Of a stretch of DNA of 64,000 nt, positions 17,807 to 26,060 are shown in pieces. The stretch's first letter is position 1. Every line of letters begins with the position of its first letter. This DNA is from Sphingopyxis sp. YF1. GTDB lineage: Bacteria > Pseudomonadota > Alphaproteobacteria > Sphingomonadales > Sphingomonadaceae. The notes under the pieces were generated by a model. The model was not told where the DNA came from. It was given only the letters and a program-made list of their open reading frames with translations, and made no database searches. The stretch spans positions 2,852,001 through 2,916,000 of the forward strand of contig NZ_CP033204.1 in the NCBI RefSeq assembly GCF_022701295.1. The letters run 5' to 3'. The translations under genes were made by a program, and so were the position numbers.

Positions 17807-18520
17807 ATGACCCAGCCTTCCCCCGAAGAAGAATTCGCCGCCTTCGGACCCGTCGAGGCGGCACCGATGAACAATTTCCAGAAGGTCGTCGCGCGGCGCC
17901 TGACGCAGAGCTGGACCCAGATTCCGCACGTCACGCACCACGACGCGGTCGATGTCACCGCGCTCGACGCGCACCGCAGGACCCTCCCCGCGGGGGTCAA
18001 GATTTCGCCGCTGATCTATCTCGTCAAGGCGCTGGCCCGGGCGATGGCCGCTTATCCGCAGTTCAACGCCTCGCTGTCGCAGGACGGCAAGACGCTGGTG
18101 CGCAAACTTTATTGCCATATCGGCATCGCGGTCGACGGACCGCTCGGGCTGCTCGTCCCGGTGCTGCACGACGCCGACCGGAAGGATGTCGCGGCGCTCG
18201 CCGGCGAGCTTGCCGCCCTCAGCGCGCAGGCGCGCGACAAGGGGCTGCCGATGAGCGTCATGTCGGGCGGGTGCATCACGATCACCTCGCTCGGCGGGAT
18301 CGGCGGCACCGGCTTTACCCCGATCATCAACCAGCCCGAGGTCGCGATCCTCGGCGTCACGCCGTCGCGTGTGCAGCCGGTGTGGGACGGGTCCGCCTTC
18401 CAGCCGCGATCGATGATGCCGCTGTCGCTGAGCTATGACCACCGCGTGATCAACGGCGCCGACGCTGCGCGCTTCGTGAAAGCGATCGGGCAGGCGCTGG
18501 CACAACCGGAGTTGCTGTGA
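17807..18520 (+). CDS. Stand-alone 2-oxoacid dehydrogenase E2-type acyltransferase domain
   Basis: 237 residues comprising only the catalytic (CAT-like) domain of dihydrolipoamide acyltransferases. It starts FAAFGPVEAAPMNNFQKVVARRL, continues IPHVTHHDAVDVT, and ends SLSYDHRVINGADAARF with H212 and N216; Asn in place of the usual Asp also occurs in Azotobacter E2p. The lipoyl and E1/E3-binding domains that precede this domain in true E2 proteins are absent, and no E1 or E3 gene is nearby. It may transfer acyl groups from CoA to another acceptor. The ATG is preceded by AGAGGA; the next gene overlaps by one base. Confidence 0.75.
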   Translation: MTQPSPEEEFAAFGPVEAAPMNNFQKVVARRLTQSWTQIPHVTHHDAVDVTALDAHRRTLPAGVKISPLIYLVKALARAMAAYPQFNASLSQDGKTLVRKLYCHIGIAVDGPLGLLVPVLHDADRKDVAALAGELAALSAQARDKGLPMSVMSGGCITITSLGGIGGTGFTPIINQPEVAILGVTPSRVQPVWDGSAFQPRSMMPLSLSYDHRVINGADAARFVKAIGQALAQPELL

Positions 18521-19302
18521 TGACCGACGCGACGACCGACGAACTGGTGCTGCGCACCGATGCCGATGGCGTGGCGACGCTGACGCTCAACCGCCCCGAA
18601 AAGCGCAATGCGATCAACCGCGAGCTGTTCCGCACGCTGCGCCGCCACCTGCTCGCCCTGCACGATGACCGTATGATCGGGCTCGTCGTGATCGCCGGCG
18701 CGGGCGATCATTTCTGTGCGGGGCACGACCTCTCCGAAAAACCGCACGCCGACGCGCTCGGCTGGCTGCGGCGCGAGGTGCAGACGCTCGAACTGCTGAC
18801 GCGGCTGCGCCAGCCGGTGATCGCCGCGGTGCGCGGGACCTGTTTCACCGGCGGGCTCGAACTCGCGCTCGCGGCCGACTTCATCCTCTGCGACGAAAGT
18901 GCGCGTTTCGCCGACACCCACGGCAAATGGGGGCTGGTTCCGGGCTGGGGCATGTCGCAGCGGCTGCCGCGGCGCGTCGGCCAGGCGAAGGCGCTCGAGA
19001 TGATGATCACCTGCCGTCCCTATGGCGCCGCGGATGCGCTGGCGATGGGGCTCGTCAACCAGTGCGTGCCCGCGGGCGAACTCGACGCCGCGGTCGGCGA
19101 GCTTGCGGCGACGATCCTCGCCAACAGCTGGCACAGCAATGCCGAGAACAAGCGGCTGGTCTACAACACCGACGGCATGCGCCTCGCCGAAGGGATCGAC
19201 CACGAGATCATGCGCAACGCAGGCTTCGACCGCGACGCCGCGGCGCGGCGCCAGCGCTTCCACGACCGGCCGCGCGGCGATGCCGGCTCCGACAGCCGAT
19301 AA
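18520..19302 (+). CDS. Enoyl-CoA hydratase/isomerase (crotonase) family protein
   Basis: A 260-residue crotonase. The oxyanion-hole segments are HFCAGHDLSEKP and GTCFTGGLELALAADF, which retains the first catalytic glutamate. The region that normally supplies the second glutamate (QPEILLG type) reads DTHGKWGLVPGWG, so a plain hydratase mechanism is doubtful and an isomerase, hydrolase or lyase activity is possible. ATG at 18520 shares a base with the upstream stop (TGATG); a GTG three bases earlier is equally placed. Second gene of the plus-strand pair, followed by a hairpin terminator. Confidence 0.8.
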   Translation: MTDATTDELVLRTDADGVATLTLNRPEKRNAINRELFRTLRRHLLALHDDRMIGLVVIAGAGDHFCAGHDLSEKPHADALGWLRREVQTLELLTRLRQPVIAAVRGTCFTGGLELALAADFILCDESARFADTHGKWGLVPGWGMSQRLPRRVGQAKALEMMITCRPYGAADALAMGLVNQCVPAGELDAAVGELAATILANSWHSNAENKRLVYNTDGMRLAEGIDHEIMRNAGFDRDAAARRQRFHDRPRGDAGSDSR

Positions 19303-19307
19303 AAAGC

Positions 19308-19331
19308 GAGCCGGTCCCGAAAGACCGGCTC
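19308..19331 (+). terminator. Hairpin terminator after the crotonase gene
   Basis: Perfect 9-bp stem GAGCCGGTC / GACCGGCTC with loop CCGAAA, six bases after the stop codon. The U-tract is weak (ATTGGAGTTG), so termination may be partial. Confidence 0.65.
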
Positions 19332-19434
19332 GATTGGAGTTGCCCTGATTGGAGGTTCGGATGAACCAACAATCATATAACTAATATAACTCTATGATTC
19401 GTACAAGGTCTGATTTTTGACCAGAAGCGGAGGT

Positions 19435-19582
19435 TCGCTCCTCCCTGTGGCGAAGCCATGGGGAGGTGACAGCGTGCAGCGCTGACGGAGGGGCCATGGC
19501 GCAACGTTGCTGGCCCCTCCACCACCGCCTGCGGCGGCGGTCCCCCTCCCCATCGCTGCGCGACAGGGAGGAGCGGGGTCGC
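19435..19582. repeat. Dispersed intergenic inverted repeat
   Basis: Arms of CTCCTCCCTGTGGCGAAGCCATGGGGAGG type and its inverse (CCCCTCCCCATCGCTGCGCGACAGGGAGGAG), with an inner GGAGGGGCCA / TGGCCCCTCC pair. With the next element it fills most of the 458-bp gap between 19302 and 19761. I see no gene there. Confidence 0.7.
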
Positions 19583-19606
19583 TTCGACCGGCTACGGCCC
19601 TGTCTT

Positions 19607-19687
19607 TCATCGTCGCCCCGGACTTGATCCGGGGTCCATGACTTCGACGCTGCTATGGATCCCGGATCAAGTCCGGGATGACGAAGT
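19607..19687. repeat. Inverted repeat of the CCGGACTTGATCCGG family
   Basis: TCATCGTCGCCCCGGACTTG...GGGTCCAT is followed by the inverse ATGGATCCCGGATCAAGTCC...GGATGACGA. Related units occur at 49791-49883 and 50243-50272. This sequence is one of the most frequent intergenic repeats of sphingomonads. Confidence 0.75.
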
Positions 19688-19760
19688 CAGGCAGGAAAGC
19701 CCGCTCCCCACCCCGAAACCGCCCCGGCACCGGCCTGACGAACGCCACGCCCCACCTTGC

Positions 19761-20852
19761 TCAGTCGAGCACCGCCACGCTGGTCAGGATGCGCTGGATC
19801 AGCTCGCCCTGCCGCGCGGTGCCGGTACGCGCATAGATATCCTTCGAATAGGTGCGCGCGGTCTGTTCGGTGATGCCGATCTCCGCCGCGGCTTCGGCGA
19901 GCGCGCGGCCGTTGGCGAGCAGCATCGCGAGGCGCGCCTGCGTGTCGCTCAGCCCGAACAGCGCCGCGACATGCGCCGATATGTCGCGCTGCGGCGGGCG
20001 CCGCCCCGACAGGTACAGCGTCAGCCGCGCCGCGCGCGGCCCCGCGTCGACGCGCGGCGGCGACGGCACGAGCAACAGGTCGATGCCGTCGGCATCGCCA
20101 AGATGGATCGCTTCGGCCTCGCCCGACGCCAGCGCCGCGGCGATGCGCTGCGGCAGGTCAACCTTGCGGTCGATCGCGTGCGGGCGGTCACCGTGGATGA
20201 CGAGAGCGCCAGCGGTGTCGATCCAGCGCTGCGCGGCATCGTCGACCCCCACCACGCGGCCGGTCGAATCGAGCGTCACGACGCCGAAGGCGAGCAGGTC
20301 GGCAGCGCGGCGATACGCGGCGGTCTCGGTCGCCTGCGCGAGCAGCGCCGAATAGCAGGACAGCGCCGGTACCAGCGCGCGCGTCAGCCGCTCGCACAGC
20401 CGGCGGTCGTCGGCGTCGAAATCGGGCATCGCCGCGCTGCGCGTGACCGTGACCCAGATGTTGCACCCGCCGGGCTCGACGACGCGAAAGATCAGGAAAT
20501 GTTCAAGGTCGGCGGCGCGCAGGAAATCCTCGCGGAACGCATCGCGCGCCAGCGCCGCGATGCCGTCGAGCTCGGCATAGGCATAGACCCGCCCCGGCTG
20601 CATCGCGAAATAGGGAATGGGGTCTGCGTCGGCAAAGCGCGCGCGATAGCGGTCCCACAGCCAGTCGGGCGGCGCCGGCGCGTCGTGGACCTCGATCCCG
20701 CTCGCGCGATCGGCATCGGCGCGGCGAAAGATCAGGTTGGCGAAGTTGCCGCCGAGCCGCACGCGCAGCCGGCGCACGAAATCCGACCAGGGCGGGCTGT
20801 CGATCGGCCCCGCCTGGACCGCCAGCAACAACGCTTCGAGTTCGTCGTCCAC
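19761..20852 (-). CDS. LuxR-family transcriptional regulator
   Basis: About 363 residues. The C-terminal ~65 residues are a LuxR/GerE helix-turn-helix (ALFGLSDTQARLAMLLANGRALAEAAAEIGITEQTARTYSKDIYARTGTARQGELIQRIL). The N-terminal part (~1-280) has no receiver motif and looks like a PAS/GAF-type sensor (AAADLLAFGVVTLDSTGRVVGVDDAAQRW). I take GTG at 20852 as start because CGGAGAGG lies just upstream; ATG at 20873 lacks a ribosome site. It is divergent from the alcohol dehydrogenase operon, which it may control. Confidence 0.8.
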   Translation of the reverse strand: MDDELEALLLAVQAGPIDSPPWSDFVRRLRVRLGGNFANLIFRRADADRASGIEVHDAPAPPDWLWDRYRARFADADPIPYFAMQPGRVYAYAELDGIAALARDAFREDFLRAADLEHFLIFRVVEPGGCNIWVTVTRSAAMPDFDADDRRLCERLTRALVPALSCYSALLAQATETAAYRRAADLLAFGVVTLDSTGRVVGVDDAAQRWIDTAGALVIHGDRPHAIDRKVDLPQRIAAALASGEAEAIHLGDADGIDLLLVPSPPRVDAGPRAARLTLYLSGRRPPQRDISAHVAALFGLSDTQARLAMLLANGRALAEAAAEIGITEQTARTYSKDIYARTGTARQGELIQRILTSVAVLD

Positions 20853-20866
20853 TATCCTCTCCGCCC

Positions 20867-20880
20867 TTCCCATTTGGGAA
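20867..20880. promoter_or_regulatory. 14-bp perfect palindrome between divergent luxR-type and adh genes
   Basis: TTCCCATTTGGGAA is perfectly symmetric and lies 15 bp upstream of the preferred regulator start and 60 bp upstream of the adh GTG. It is a candidate operator for the adjacent LuxR-type regulator. If the regulator started at 20873 instead, the palindrome would span its start codon. Confidence 0.4.
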
Positions 20881-20939
20881 TATGCCCCGCCTCTTTGCGA
20901 ATCCTATACAGGAAAAAACAGCTTCGGGAGAGACGAGAC

Positions 20940-21956
20940 GTGAAAGCGGCCCTGTTCAAGGCGGTGGGCACCCCCCTCGCCATCGAGGACCTGCCCGACC
21001 CCGAACCCGGCGCGGGCGAGGCGGTGATCCGCGTCGCGCGCTGCGGCGTGTGCGGTACCGACCTCCATTCGACGAGCGGCCACGGCTACACGCTGCCCGC
21101 CGGCGCACAGCTCGGCCACGAATATGCGGGCGAGGTCGTCGCGGTCGGACGCGGGGTCGAACGGCTGAAGGTCGGCGATCATGTCGCGGCGCTGCCCGTC
21201 GTCGGCTGCGGCGAATGCGACGCCTGCCGCACCGGCATCGACGTGCTCTGTTCGCGCTGGAAGGGCTATGGAGGCGGGCTCGCCGACTATGCGAAGATCA
21301 GCGAGCGCGGCGCGACGATCCTGCCGCAGACGCTGTCGCTCGCCGACGGCGCGCTGGTCGAGCCCTTCGCCGTCGGGCGCCGCGCGGTCCGCCTCGCCAA
21401 CCCCGCGCCGGGCGACCGCGCGCTGATCATCGGCCCCGGTCCGATCGGTCTCGCGGTGCTCTTCTGGCTGCGTCGCGCCGGCGTCCGGTCGGTCGCGCTG
21501 CTCGCCAGCAGCGACCGCCGCCGGCCGCTCGCCGAGGCGATGGGGGCCGACAGCTTCATCCTCGAAGGCGAAACCGCGCAGCAGGACATCGTCGCCGCAC
21601 TCGGCGGCGCGCCCGATATCGTGTTCGAATGCGCGGGCGTCCCCGGCACCATCGCGCGCGCGATGGCGCTCGTGCGGCCGCAGGGGCAGGTCGTCTCGCT
21701 CGGCTTCTGCATGGTGCCCGACCAGTTCGTGCCGGGCATGGCGCTGATGAAGGACGTCAGCCTTCGCTTCTCGCTCATCTACACGCGCGACGATTATGCC
21801 GAATGCGCCGCCGCGCTCGACGCCGACGGCGACCGCGCGCGCGCGATGGTGACCGAGACCGTCGCGCTCGCCGACGCGCCCGCCGCCTTCGAACGGCTGC
21901 GCGCCGGAACCGGCGGCGGCGGCAAGCTGCTCGTCGATCCGTGGCGCGGCCGGTGA
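20940..21956 (+). CDS. Zinc-dependent alcohol dehydrogenase (MDR family)
   Basis: A 338-residue medium-chain dehydrogenase. The catalytic zinc site appears as RCGVCGTDLHS and GHEYAGEV; the structural zinc cysteines are present but spaced as CGECDACRTGIDVLC; the cofactor fold has ALIIGPGPIGLAVLFWLRRAG. It oxidises an alcohol or polyol with NAD(P)+; the substrate is unknown. The start is GTG, with GGGAGAG upstream. It is the first gene of a five-gene plus-strand operon (to 25271), ending in a GTGA overlap with the sulfotransferase-like gene. Confidence 0.85.
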   Translation: MKAALFKAVGTPLAIEDLPDPEPGAGEAVIRVARCGVCGTDLHSTSGHGYTLPAGAQLGHEYAGEVVAVGRGVERLKVGDHVAALPVVGCGECDACRTGIDVLCSRWKGYGGGLADYAKISERGATILPQTLSLADGALVEPFAVGRRAVRLANPAPGDRALIIGPGPIGLAVLFWLRRAGVRSVALLASSDRRRPLAEAMGADSFILEGETAQQDIVAALGGAPDIVFECAGVPGTIARAMALVRPQGQVVSLGFCMVPDQFVPGMALMKDVSLRFSLIYTRDDYAECAAALDADGDRARAMVTETVALADAPAAFERLRAGTGGGGKLLVDPWRGR

Positions 21957-23110
21957 GCGGCTGGCGGAAGCGCTTCGACGCGCTGCACGAAGCCGCGGTT
22001 GCCGCGACGGGGCACGAGGACTTCGGCGACACGGGCTATCATGCGCCGATGCGCGTGCTGCTCGACGCGATCGACGCCAATCCGCCGCAGGGCGCGGCGG
22101 TCGAGGCGGCGGTGGCAGGAACGATCGGCGGCGCGCTCGCCGGCCGGCTGGTCACGCAGGCGGGATGGAACGCCCATCCGGACCATGCCGCCGAACCGGT
22201 CGCGCGCCCGCTGATCGTCATCGGCCTGCCGCGCACCGGCACCACCGCGCTCCACCAGCTGCTCAGCCAGGACCCGCAGTTCCAGGGTTTCGAACGCTGG
22301 CTCACCGCGAACCCGATGGTGCGCCCGCCGCGCGACACATGGGACGCGCATCCGCTGTTCCAGGCGACGCAGGCGCGGATCGCGGCGATGCGCGCACGGG
22401 CGCCCGCGATCATGGCGGCGCACTCGGCCGAAGCCGACGAGGTCGACGAATGCCTGATGCCGATGGCGCAGAGCTTCATCTGCAACTGGTTCGCCTCGAA
22501 CATCGACGCGCCCGCCTATGACGCCTGGTTCCGCGCCGCGGACGAGACGCCGTCCTTCCTGCGCTACAAGCGGGTGCTTCAGCTCGTCGGGCTGGGCGAC
22601 GCGCGGCCGTGGCTGCTGAAAAATCCCAGCCACGCGTTCGGCATCGACGCGCTGCTCGCCGCCTTTCCCGACGCCTGCATCGTCCAGACGCACCGCGACC
22701 CCGCCGCGTCGATCGCGTCGCTGATGAGCCTGCTCGGCGGCATCCGCGAACTGATGGCGGGCGGGCCGATCGACCGCGCCGCGCTGCTCGCGCGCGAAAG
22801 CAGCTTCTGGGCCGAAGCCGCCCGGCGCAGCATGGCGGCGGCGGATCGCGATCCGGCACGATTCGTCCATGTCCGGCAGGAGGATATCCGCGCCGATCCG
22901 CTGGGCGTCGTCACGCGCATCTACGGCCATTTCGGCATCGCGATGTCGGCCGAGGCCGAGCGCCGCTACGCCGCCTGGGCCGCCGCCAACCCGCCCGACG
23001 GGCGCTCGTCGCACAGCTATCGCGCGGTCGACCGCGGCCCCGTCGACGACCTCTTCGCCGACTATATCGCGCGCTTCGACCTGAAGCGCCCCGTTCCCGC
23101 AGGAGCCTGA
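21953..23110 (+). CDS. Sulfotransferase-family protein (second copy)
   Basis: A 385-residue member of the same family as 14011-15207. It has the PAPS loop RPLIVIGLPRTGTTALHQLLS, LKNPSHAFGIDALLAAFPDACIV, and QTHRDPAASIASLMSLLGG, with a C-terminal YIARFDLKRP like the YIERFSIER of its paralogue. It starts with GTG overlapping the adh stop. Its position just before a DUF1214-like gene (one VOC gene between) mirrors the minus-strand cluster, so the two sets may act on related substrates. Confidence 0.75.
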   Translation: MSGWRKRFDALHEAAVAATGHEDFGDTGYHAPMRVLLDAIDANPPQGAAVEAAVAGTIGGALAGRLVTQAGWNAHPDHAAEPVARPLIVIGLPRTGTTALHQLLSQDPQFQGFERWLTANPMVRPPRDTWDAHPLFQATQARIAAMRARAPAIMAAHSAEADEVDECLMPMAQSFICNWFASNIDAPAYDAWFRAADETPSFLRYKRVLQLVGLGDARPWLLKNPSHAFGIDALLAAFPDACIVQTHRDPAASIASLMSLLGGIRELMAGGPIDRAALLARESSFWAEAARRSMAAADRDPARFVHVRQEDIRADPLGVVTRIYGHFGIAMSAEAERRYAAWAAANPPDGRSSHSYRAVDRGPVDDLFADYIARFDLKRPVPAGA

Positions 23111-23111
23111 G

Positions 23112-23597
23112 ATGAGCATCCCCGTCCTTTTCAAACAGCATTTCCAGATCGCCTATGTCGTGCGCAACCTCGCCGCCGCCCGCACGCGGCTCGCGCGCGA
23201 GTTCGGGGTCGCCGAATGGGATGTCATGGACATGGCGGCGCTGATGGGTCCCGGCCACGGCACCCGCTACATCGGCAACAGCTTCGCCGGCGACACGATG
23301 ATCGAACTGATCGAACCCGACCCCGCGGGCGATTCGATCTACCGCGACTGGATCCCGGCCGAAGAGGACGGCGTCCGCCTGCACCATCTCGGCTTCCTCG
23401 TCCGGAGCGACGAAGACTTCAAGGCCGCGATCGCGCAACTCGGCGCAGCGGGCTATCCCACCGCGGTCAGCGGCAGCTTCGGCGACGCGCTCGACTATCA
23501 TTATGCCGACACCACCGCGCTGCTCGGCCATTATTACGAACTCATCAACCTCAAGCCCGCGGGCGAGCAATTCTTTGCCCGCATCCCGCGCAACTAA
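23112..23597 (+). CDS. VOC (glyoxalase/dioxygenase) superfamily protein
   Basis: 161 residues in two beta-alpha-beta-beta-beta modules: QIAYVVRNLAAARTRLAREFGV at the N-terminus and LHHLGFLVRSDEDFKAAIAQLGAAGY in the second half, ending HYYELINLKP. The metal-ligand positions (His near the start, Glu near the end) are present. VOC proteins act as isomerases, dioxygenases, epimerases or binders; nothing here fixes the reaction. It starts one base after the preceding stop and is followed 13 bp later by the DUF1214-like gene. Confidence 0.8.
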   Translation: MSIPVLFKQHFQIAYVVRNLAAARTRLAREFGVAEWDVMDMAALMGPGHGTRYIGNSFAGDTMIELIEPDPAGDSIYRDWIPAEEDGVRLHHLGFLVRSDEDFKAAIAQLGAAGYPTAVSGSFGDALDYHYADTTALLGHYYELINLKPAGEQFFARIPRN

Positions 23598-23610
23598 GGG
23601 GGCAACCGCC

Positions 23611-24795
23611 ATGTCGACCGGCCCCGCCGTCCCGATGGAATGGGAACGCTTCATCGAACTGATCTCGGGCATCGATCGCAGCCTTCAGCATGTGATCGAC
23701 CCCGCCGACCCCTGGCTCAAGCAGGAAGCGATCCAGCAGATGGCGATGAGCCTCGCGCAGGGCTATGCTCCGATCGTCGCGCAGGACAGCCGCGTCCCGG
23801 GCTTCTTCACCTTCCTCAACCCGGTGATCAAGTCGGCGGCGCCCAACCCCGACTATATGTACCGCACCAGCTTCGTCGAGGGCGACGGCACCTATCGCCT
23901 GTCGGGGTGGCGGGGCACGACGCTGTTCCTGCACATCGGCATCGGGTCGGGTTATATCGGCGTCGACGACAAGCCGGGACCGTCGGTCGGTCATATCGAC
24001 GCCGACACGCTGACCTTCGACGATCAGGGGCGCTTCTCGGTGATCCTCAGCGCCGAACGCCCCGCGGGCTACGACGGCGACTGGTACGCATTGCCCGCCA
24101 ATGCCCGCACGATCGGCATCCGCGAGGCGAGCTACGACTGGGAGAATGAGGTCGACAGCCGCCTCGCGATCGAGCGGCTCGACGACGCCGGCGGCTTCAC
24201 CCGCCCCACCCCCGAAGAGATCGCGCACCGCCTCGAACGGCTCGCGGGCTTTCCCGAACGCTACGCCCAGCTCTTTGTCCATTTCGTCAAGACGCTGAGC
24301 CGGCACCCCGTCAACACCGTCGTGCTCAACAGCTGGTCCGACATCGGCGGCCTCGCCGGACAGACCTACTACGAAGGACTGTTCGAATTTTCGGAGGGCG
24401 AGGCACTGATCCTCGAGACCGACGTGCCCGACACGGTGCGCTACTGGGCGGTGCTGCTCGCCGACCCGCTGTTCAACACGATCGACTGGGAGAAATGCCA
24501 GTCGAGCCTCAACGGCTTCCAGGCGCGGCGCGACGCCGACGGCAGGTTCCGCGCGGTGATCGCCGCCGAGGATCCCGGCGTCCCCAACTGGCTCGACACC
24601 GGCGGGCGCACCAGGGGCGTCGTCCAGGGCCGCTGGTATCAGGCGAGCGCGGCGCCGACCCCGACGCTGCGGCGCGTCAGGCTGTCGGAGCTGCGCGACC
24701 ACTTGCCCCCCGACACGCCGCAGGTCGACCGCGCGGCGCGGCGCGAGAGCCTGCGCGCACGCTTCCGCGGCGCGCAATTCCGTCGCAAATGGTGA
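23611..24795 (+). CDS. DUF1214-like protein (paralogue of the gene at 12776)
   Basis: A 394-residue soluble protein. The N-terminal helical part (IDRSLQHVIDPADPWLKQEAIQQMAMSL) leads to beta-rich DGTYRLSGWRGTTLFLHIGIGSGYIG, a helical Pro-rich segment, then DTVRYWAVLLADPLFNTIDWEKCQSSLNG and the shared signature AAEDPGVPNWLDTGGRTRG. Conservation of this C-terminal block with the 12776 product suggests the same unknown activity. Its 3' end overlaps the next VOC gene by 7 bp. Confidence 0.65.
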   Translation: MSTGPAVPMEWERFIELISGIDRSLQHVIDPADPWLKQEAIQQMAMSLAQGYAPIVAQDSRVPGFFTFLNPVIKSAAPNPDYMYRTSFVEGDGTYRLSGWRGTTLFLHIGIGSGYIGVDDKPGPSVGHIDADTLTFDDQGRFSVILSAERPAGYDGDWYALPANARTIGIREASYDWENEVDSRLAIERLDDAGGFTRPTPEEIAHRLERLAGFPERYAQLFVHFVKTLSRHPVNTVVLNSWSDIGGLAGQTYYEGLFEFSEGEALILETDVPDTVRYWAVLLADPLFNTIDWEKCQSSLNGFQARRDADGRFRAVIAAEDPGVPNWLDTGGRTRGVVQGRWYQASAAPTPTLRRVRLSELRDHLPPDTPQVDRAARRESLRARFRGAQFRRKW

Positions 24796-25271
24796 TCGCG
24801 CCGCCGGGGCTCGTCCCGTACCAGATCGGCGTCATGGTCGCCGATCTCGACGCTGGCATCGACCGCTACCGCCGCCTGCTCGGCCTTTCGGGCTGGAAGC
24901 ACATGGATACCGACTATGTCGCGCGCTACCGCGACTGGGAGGGGCGGATCGCCAACCGCAACGCCTTTGCGCCATGGGGTCCGATCCACCTCGAAATGAT
25001 CGAGCCCGGCATCGGCGAGGGCAATGCGCGCGAATGGCTCGATACGCGCGGCGAAGGCATTTTTCACGTCGGGGTCGCGGTCGACGACATGGCGGATCGC
25101 CCGGTGGCGGCGGGCGTCGTGTTCGAGGTGCAATCGCAGCGCACGCCCGGCGGCCGCCCGGCGATCGTCCACCTCAACACCGTCGCCGAACTCGGCTTTT
25201 TCCTCGAACTCGCATGGCGCCCGCTGGCCGAGCGGCTCGACGCGTGGGTCCGGTCCGAAGCCGTTTCCTGA
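24789..25271 (+). CDS. VOC superfamily protein (second)
   Basis: 160 residues, glyoxalase-like. It has QIGVMVADLDAGIDRYRRLLGLSGW at the start, the central IHLEMIEPGIGEGNAREWLDTRGEG, then IFHVGVAVDDM and a C-terminal VAELGFFLELAW carrying the expected Glu. It is related in length and motif order to 23112-23597 but is not a close copy. The ATG lies inside the preceding gene; a GTG three codons on is less likely. Last gene of the plus-strand operon. Confidence 0.8.
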   Translation: MVIAPPGLVPYQIGVMVADLDAGIDRYRRLLGLSGWKHMDTDYVARYRDWEGRIANRNAFAPWGPIHLEMIEPGIGEGNAREWLDTRGEGIFHVGVAVDDMADRPVAAGVVFEVQSQRTPGGRPAIVHLNTVAELGFFLELAWRPLAERLDAWVRSEAVS

Positions 25272-25297
25272 AACGAAACGGCGGCGCATGCGGCGCC

Positions 25298-25966
25298 TCA
25301 ACCCCTGTCGGCGAGCGCCAGCAGCCCCGACCGGTCGCGGATCGCGACCCCGCCATAGGCGGGCGCGATCAGCCCCTGTCCGGCGAGCTGTCGCAGCAGC
25401 CCGTTCATGTGCTGGCGCGATACGCCGACGATGCGCGCCAGCTCGTCCTGCGTCGTGTCGAACCGCCCGTCGACATGCCCCCGTCCGCCCGCCAGAAACA
25501 GCGCGAGCCGCGCCAGCGCGGGCAAGGCGCGGACGCGCGCCGCTTCGCGCATGCCGAGCCGGTGATGCATGCAGTTGAGCAGCGCGAGCCCTCGCCACAG
25601 GTCGGGCACCACCGCGGCAAGCCCGGCGATCGCCCCCATCGGGACGGTCAGGATGCGCGCGGGGCCCGCCGCGATCGCATCGTGCGGGCGCTCGCGGCCG
25701 TCGATCACCGACAGTTCGCCGAACCAGCGGCCGGGCCTGACGATCATGTTGACGAGTTCCTGCCCCGCCGCCGGATAGCTGACCAGCCGTACCCGCCCGG
25801 TCACGACCGCGTGCAGCCCGTTCGGCGGATCGCCGATGCGATAGACATGCGTGCCGTCGTCGATCGTCCGCGCCTGCGCGCCAGCCAGCAGCCCCGCGCG
25901 CTGGTCGCCCGGAAGCGCGTCGAACCAGCTGTCGGCGACGAGATGATCGGCAGTCCCCATGCCCAA
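25298..25966 (-). CDS. Crp/Fnr-family transcriptional regulator
   Basis: 222 residues. An N-terminal cyclic-nucleotide-binding-type beta-roll (DDGTHVYRIGDPPNGLHAVVTGRVRLVSYPAAGQELVNMIVRPGRWFGELSVIDGRERPHDAIA), a dimer helix, and a C-terminal winged helix-turn-helix (TTQDELARIVGVSRQHMNGLLRQLAGQGLI). No FNR-type cysteine cluster is present, so it is not an Fe-S oxygen sensor; the ligand is unknown. It is convergent with the VOC operon and divergent from the deacylase gene, with a palindromic site in the shared intergenic region. Confidence 0.85.
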   Translation of the reverse strand: MGMGTADHLVADSWFDALPGDQRAGLLAGAQARTIDDGTHVYRIGDPPNGLHAVVTGRVRLVSYPAAGQELVNMIVRPGRWFGELSVIDGRERPHDAIAAGPARILTVPMGAIAGLAAVVPDLWRGLALLNCMHHRLGMREAARVRALPALARLALFLAGGRGHVDGRFDTTQDELARIVGVSRQHMNGLLRQLAGQGLIAPAYGGVAIRDRSGLLALADRG

Positions 25967-25986
25967 GGCTGGCCGTCCGCCGGAAC

Positions 25987-26006
25987 AATGTCAACCACAT
26001 GACATT
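25987..26006. promoter_or_regulatory. 20-bp perfect palindrome, candidate Crp/Fnr-type operator
   Basis: AATGTCA and TGACATT are separated by six bases. This is the half-site length and N6 spacing of Crp-family operators (compare TGTGA-N6-TCACA). It lies 21 bp upstream of the crp-like gene and 55 bp upstream of the deacylase gene, so it could serve autoregulation and control of the deacylase. Confidence 0.6.
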
Positions 26007-26060
26007 TTGCGATGCCCGCCGATGCTATGCCCGCGGCAGAACGGCGACAGGGAGAGCATC

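Noticed and set aside
19435..19687. CRISPR-like repetition
   Set aside because: The units are inverted and palindromic without regular spacers; this is the dispersed repeat family.
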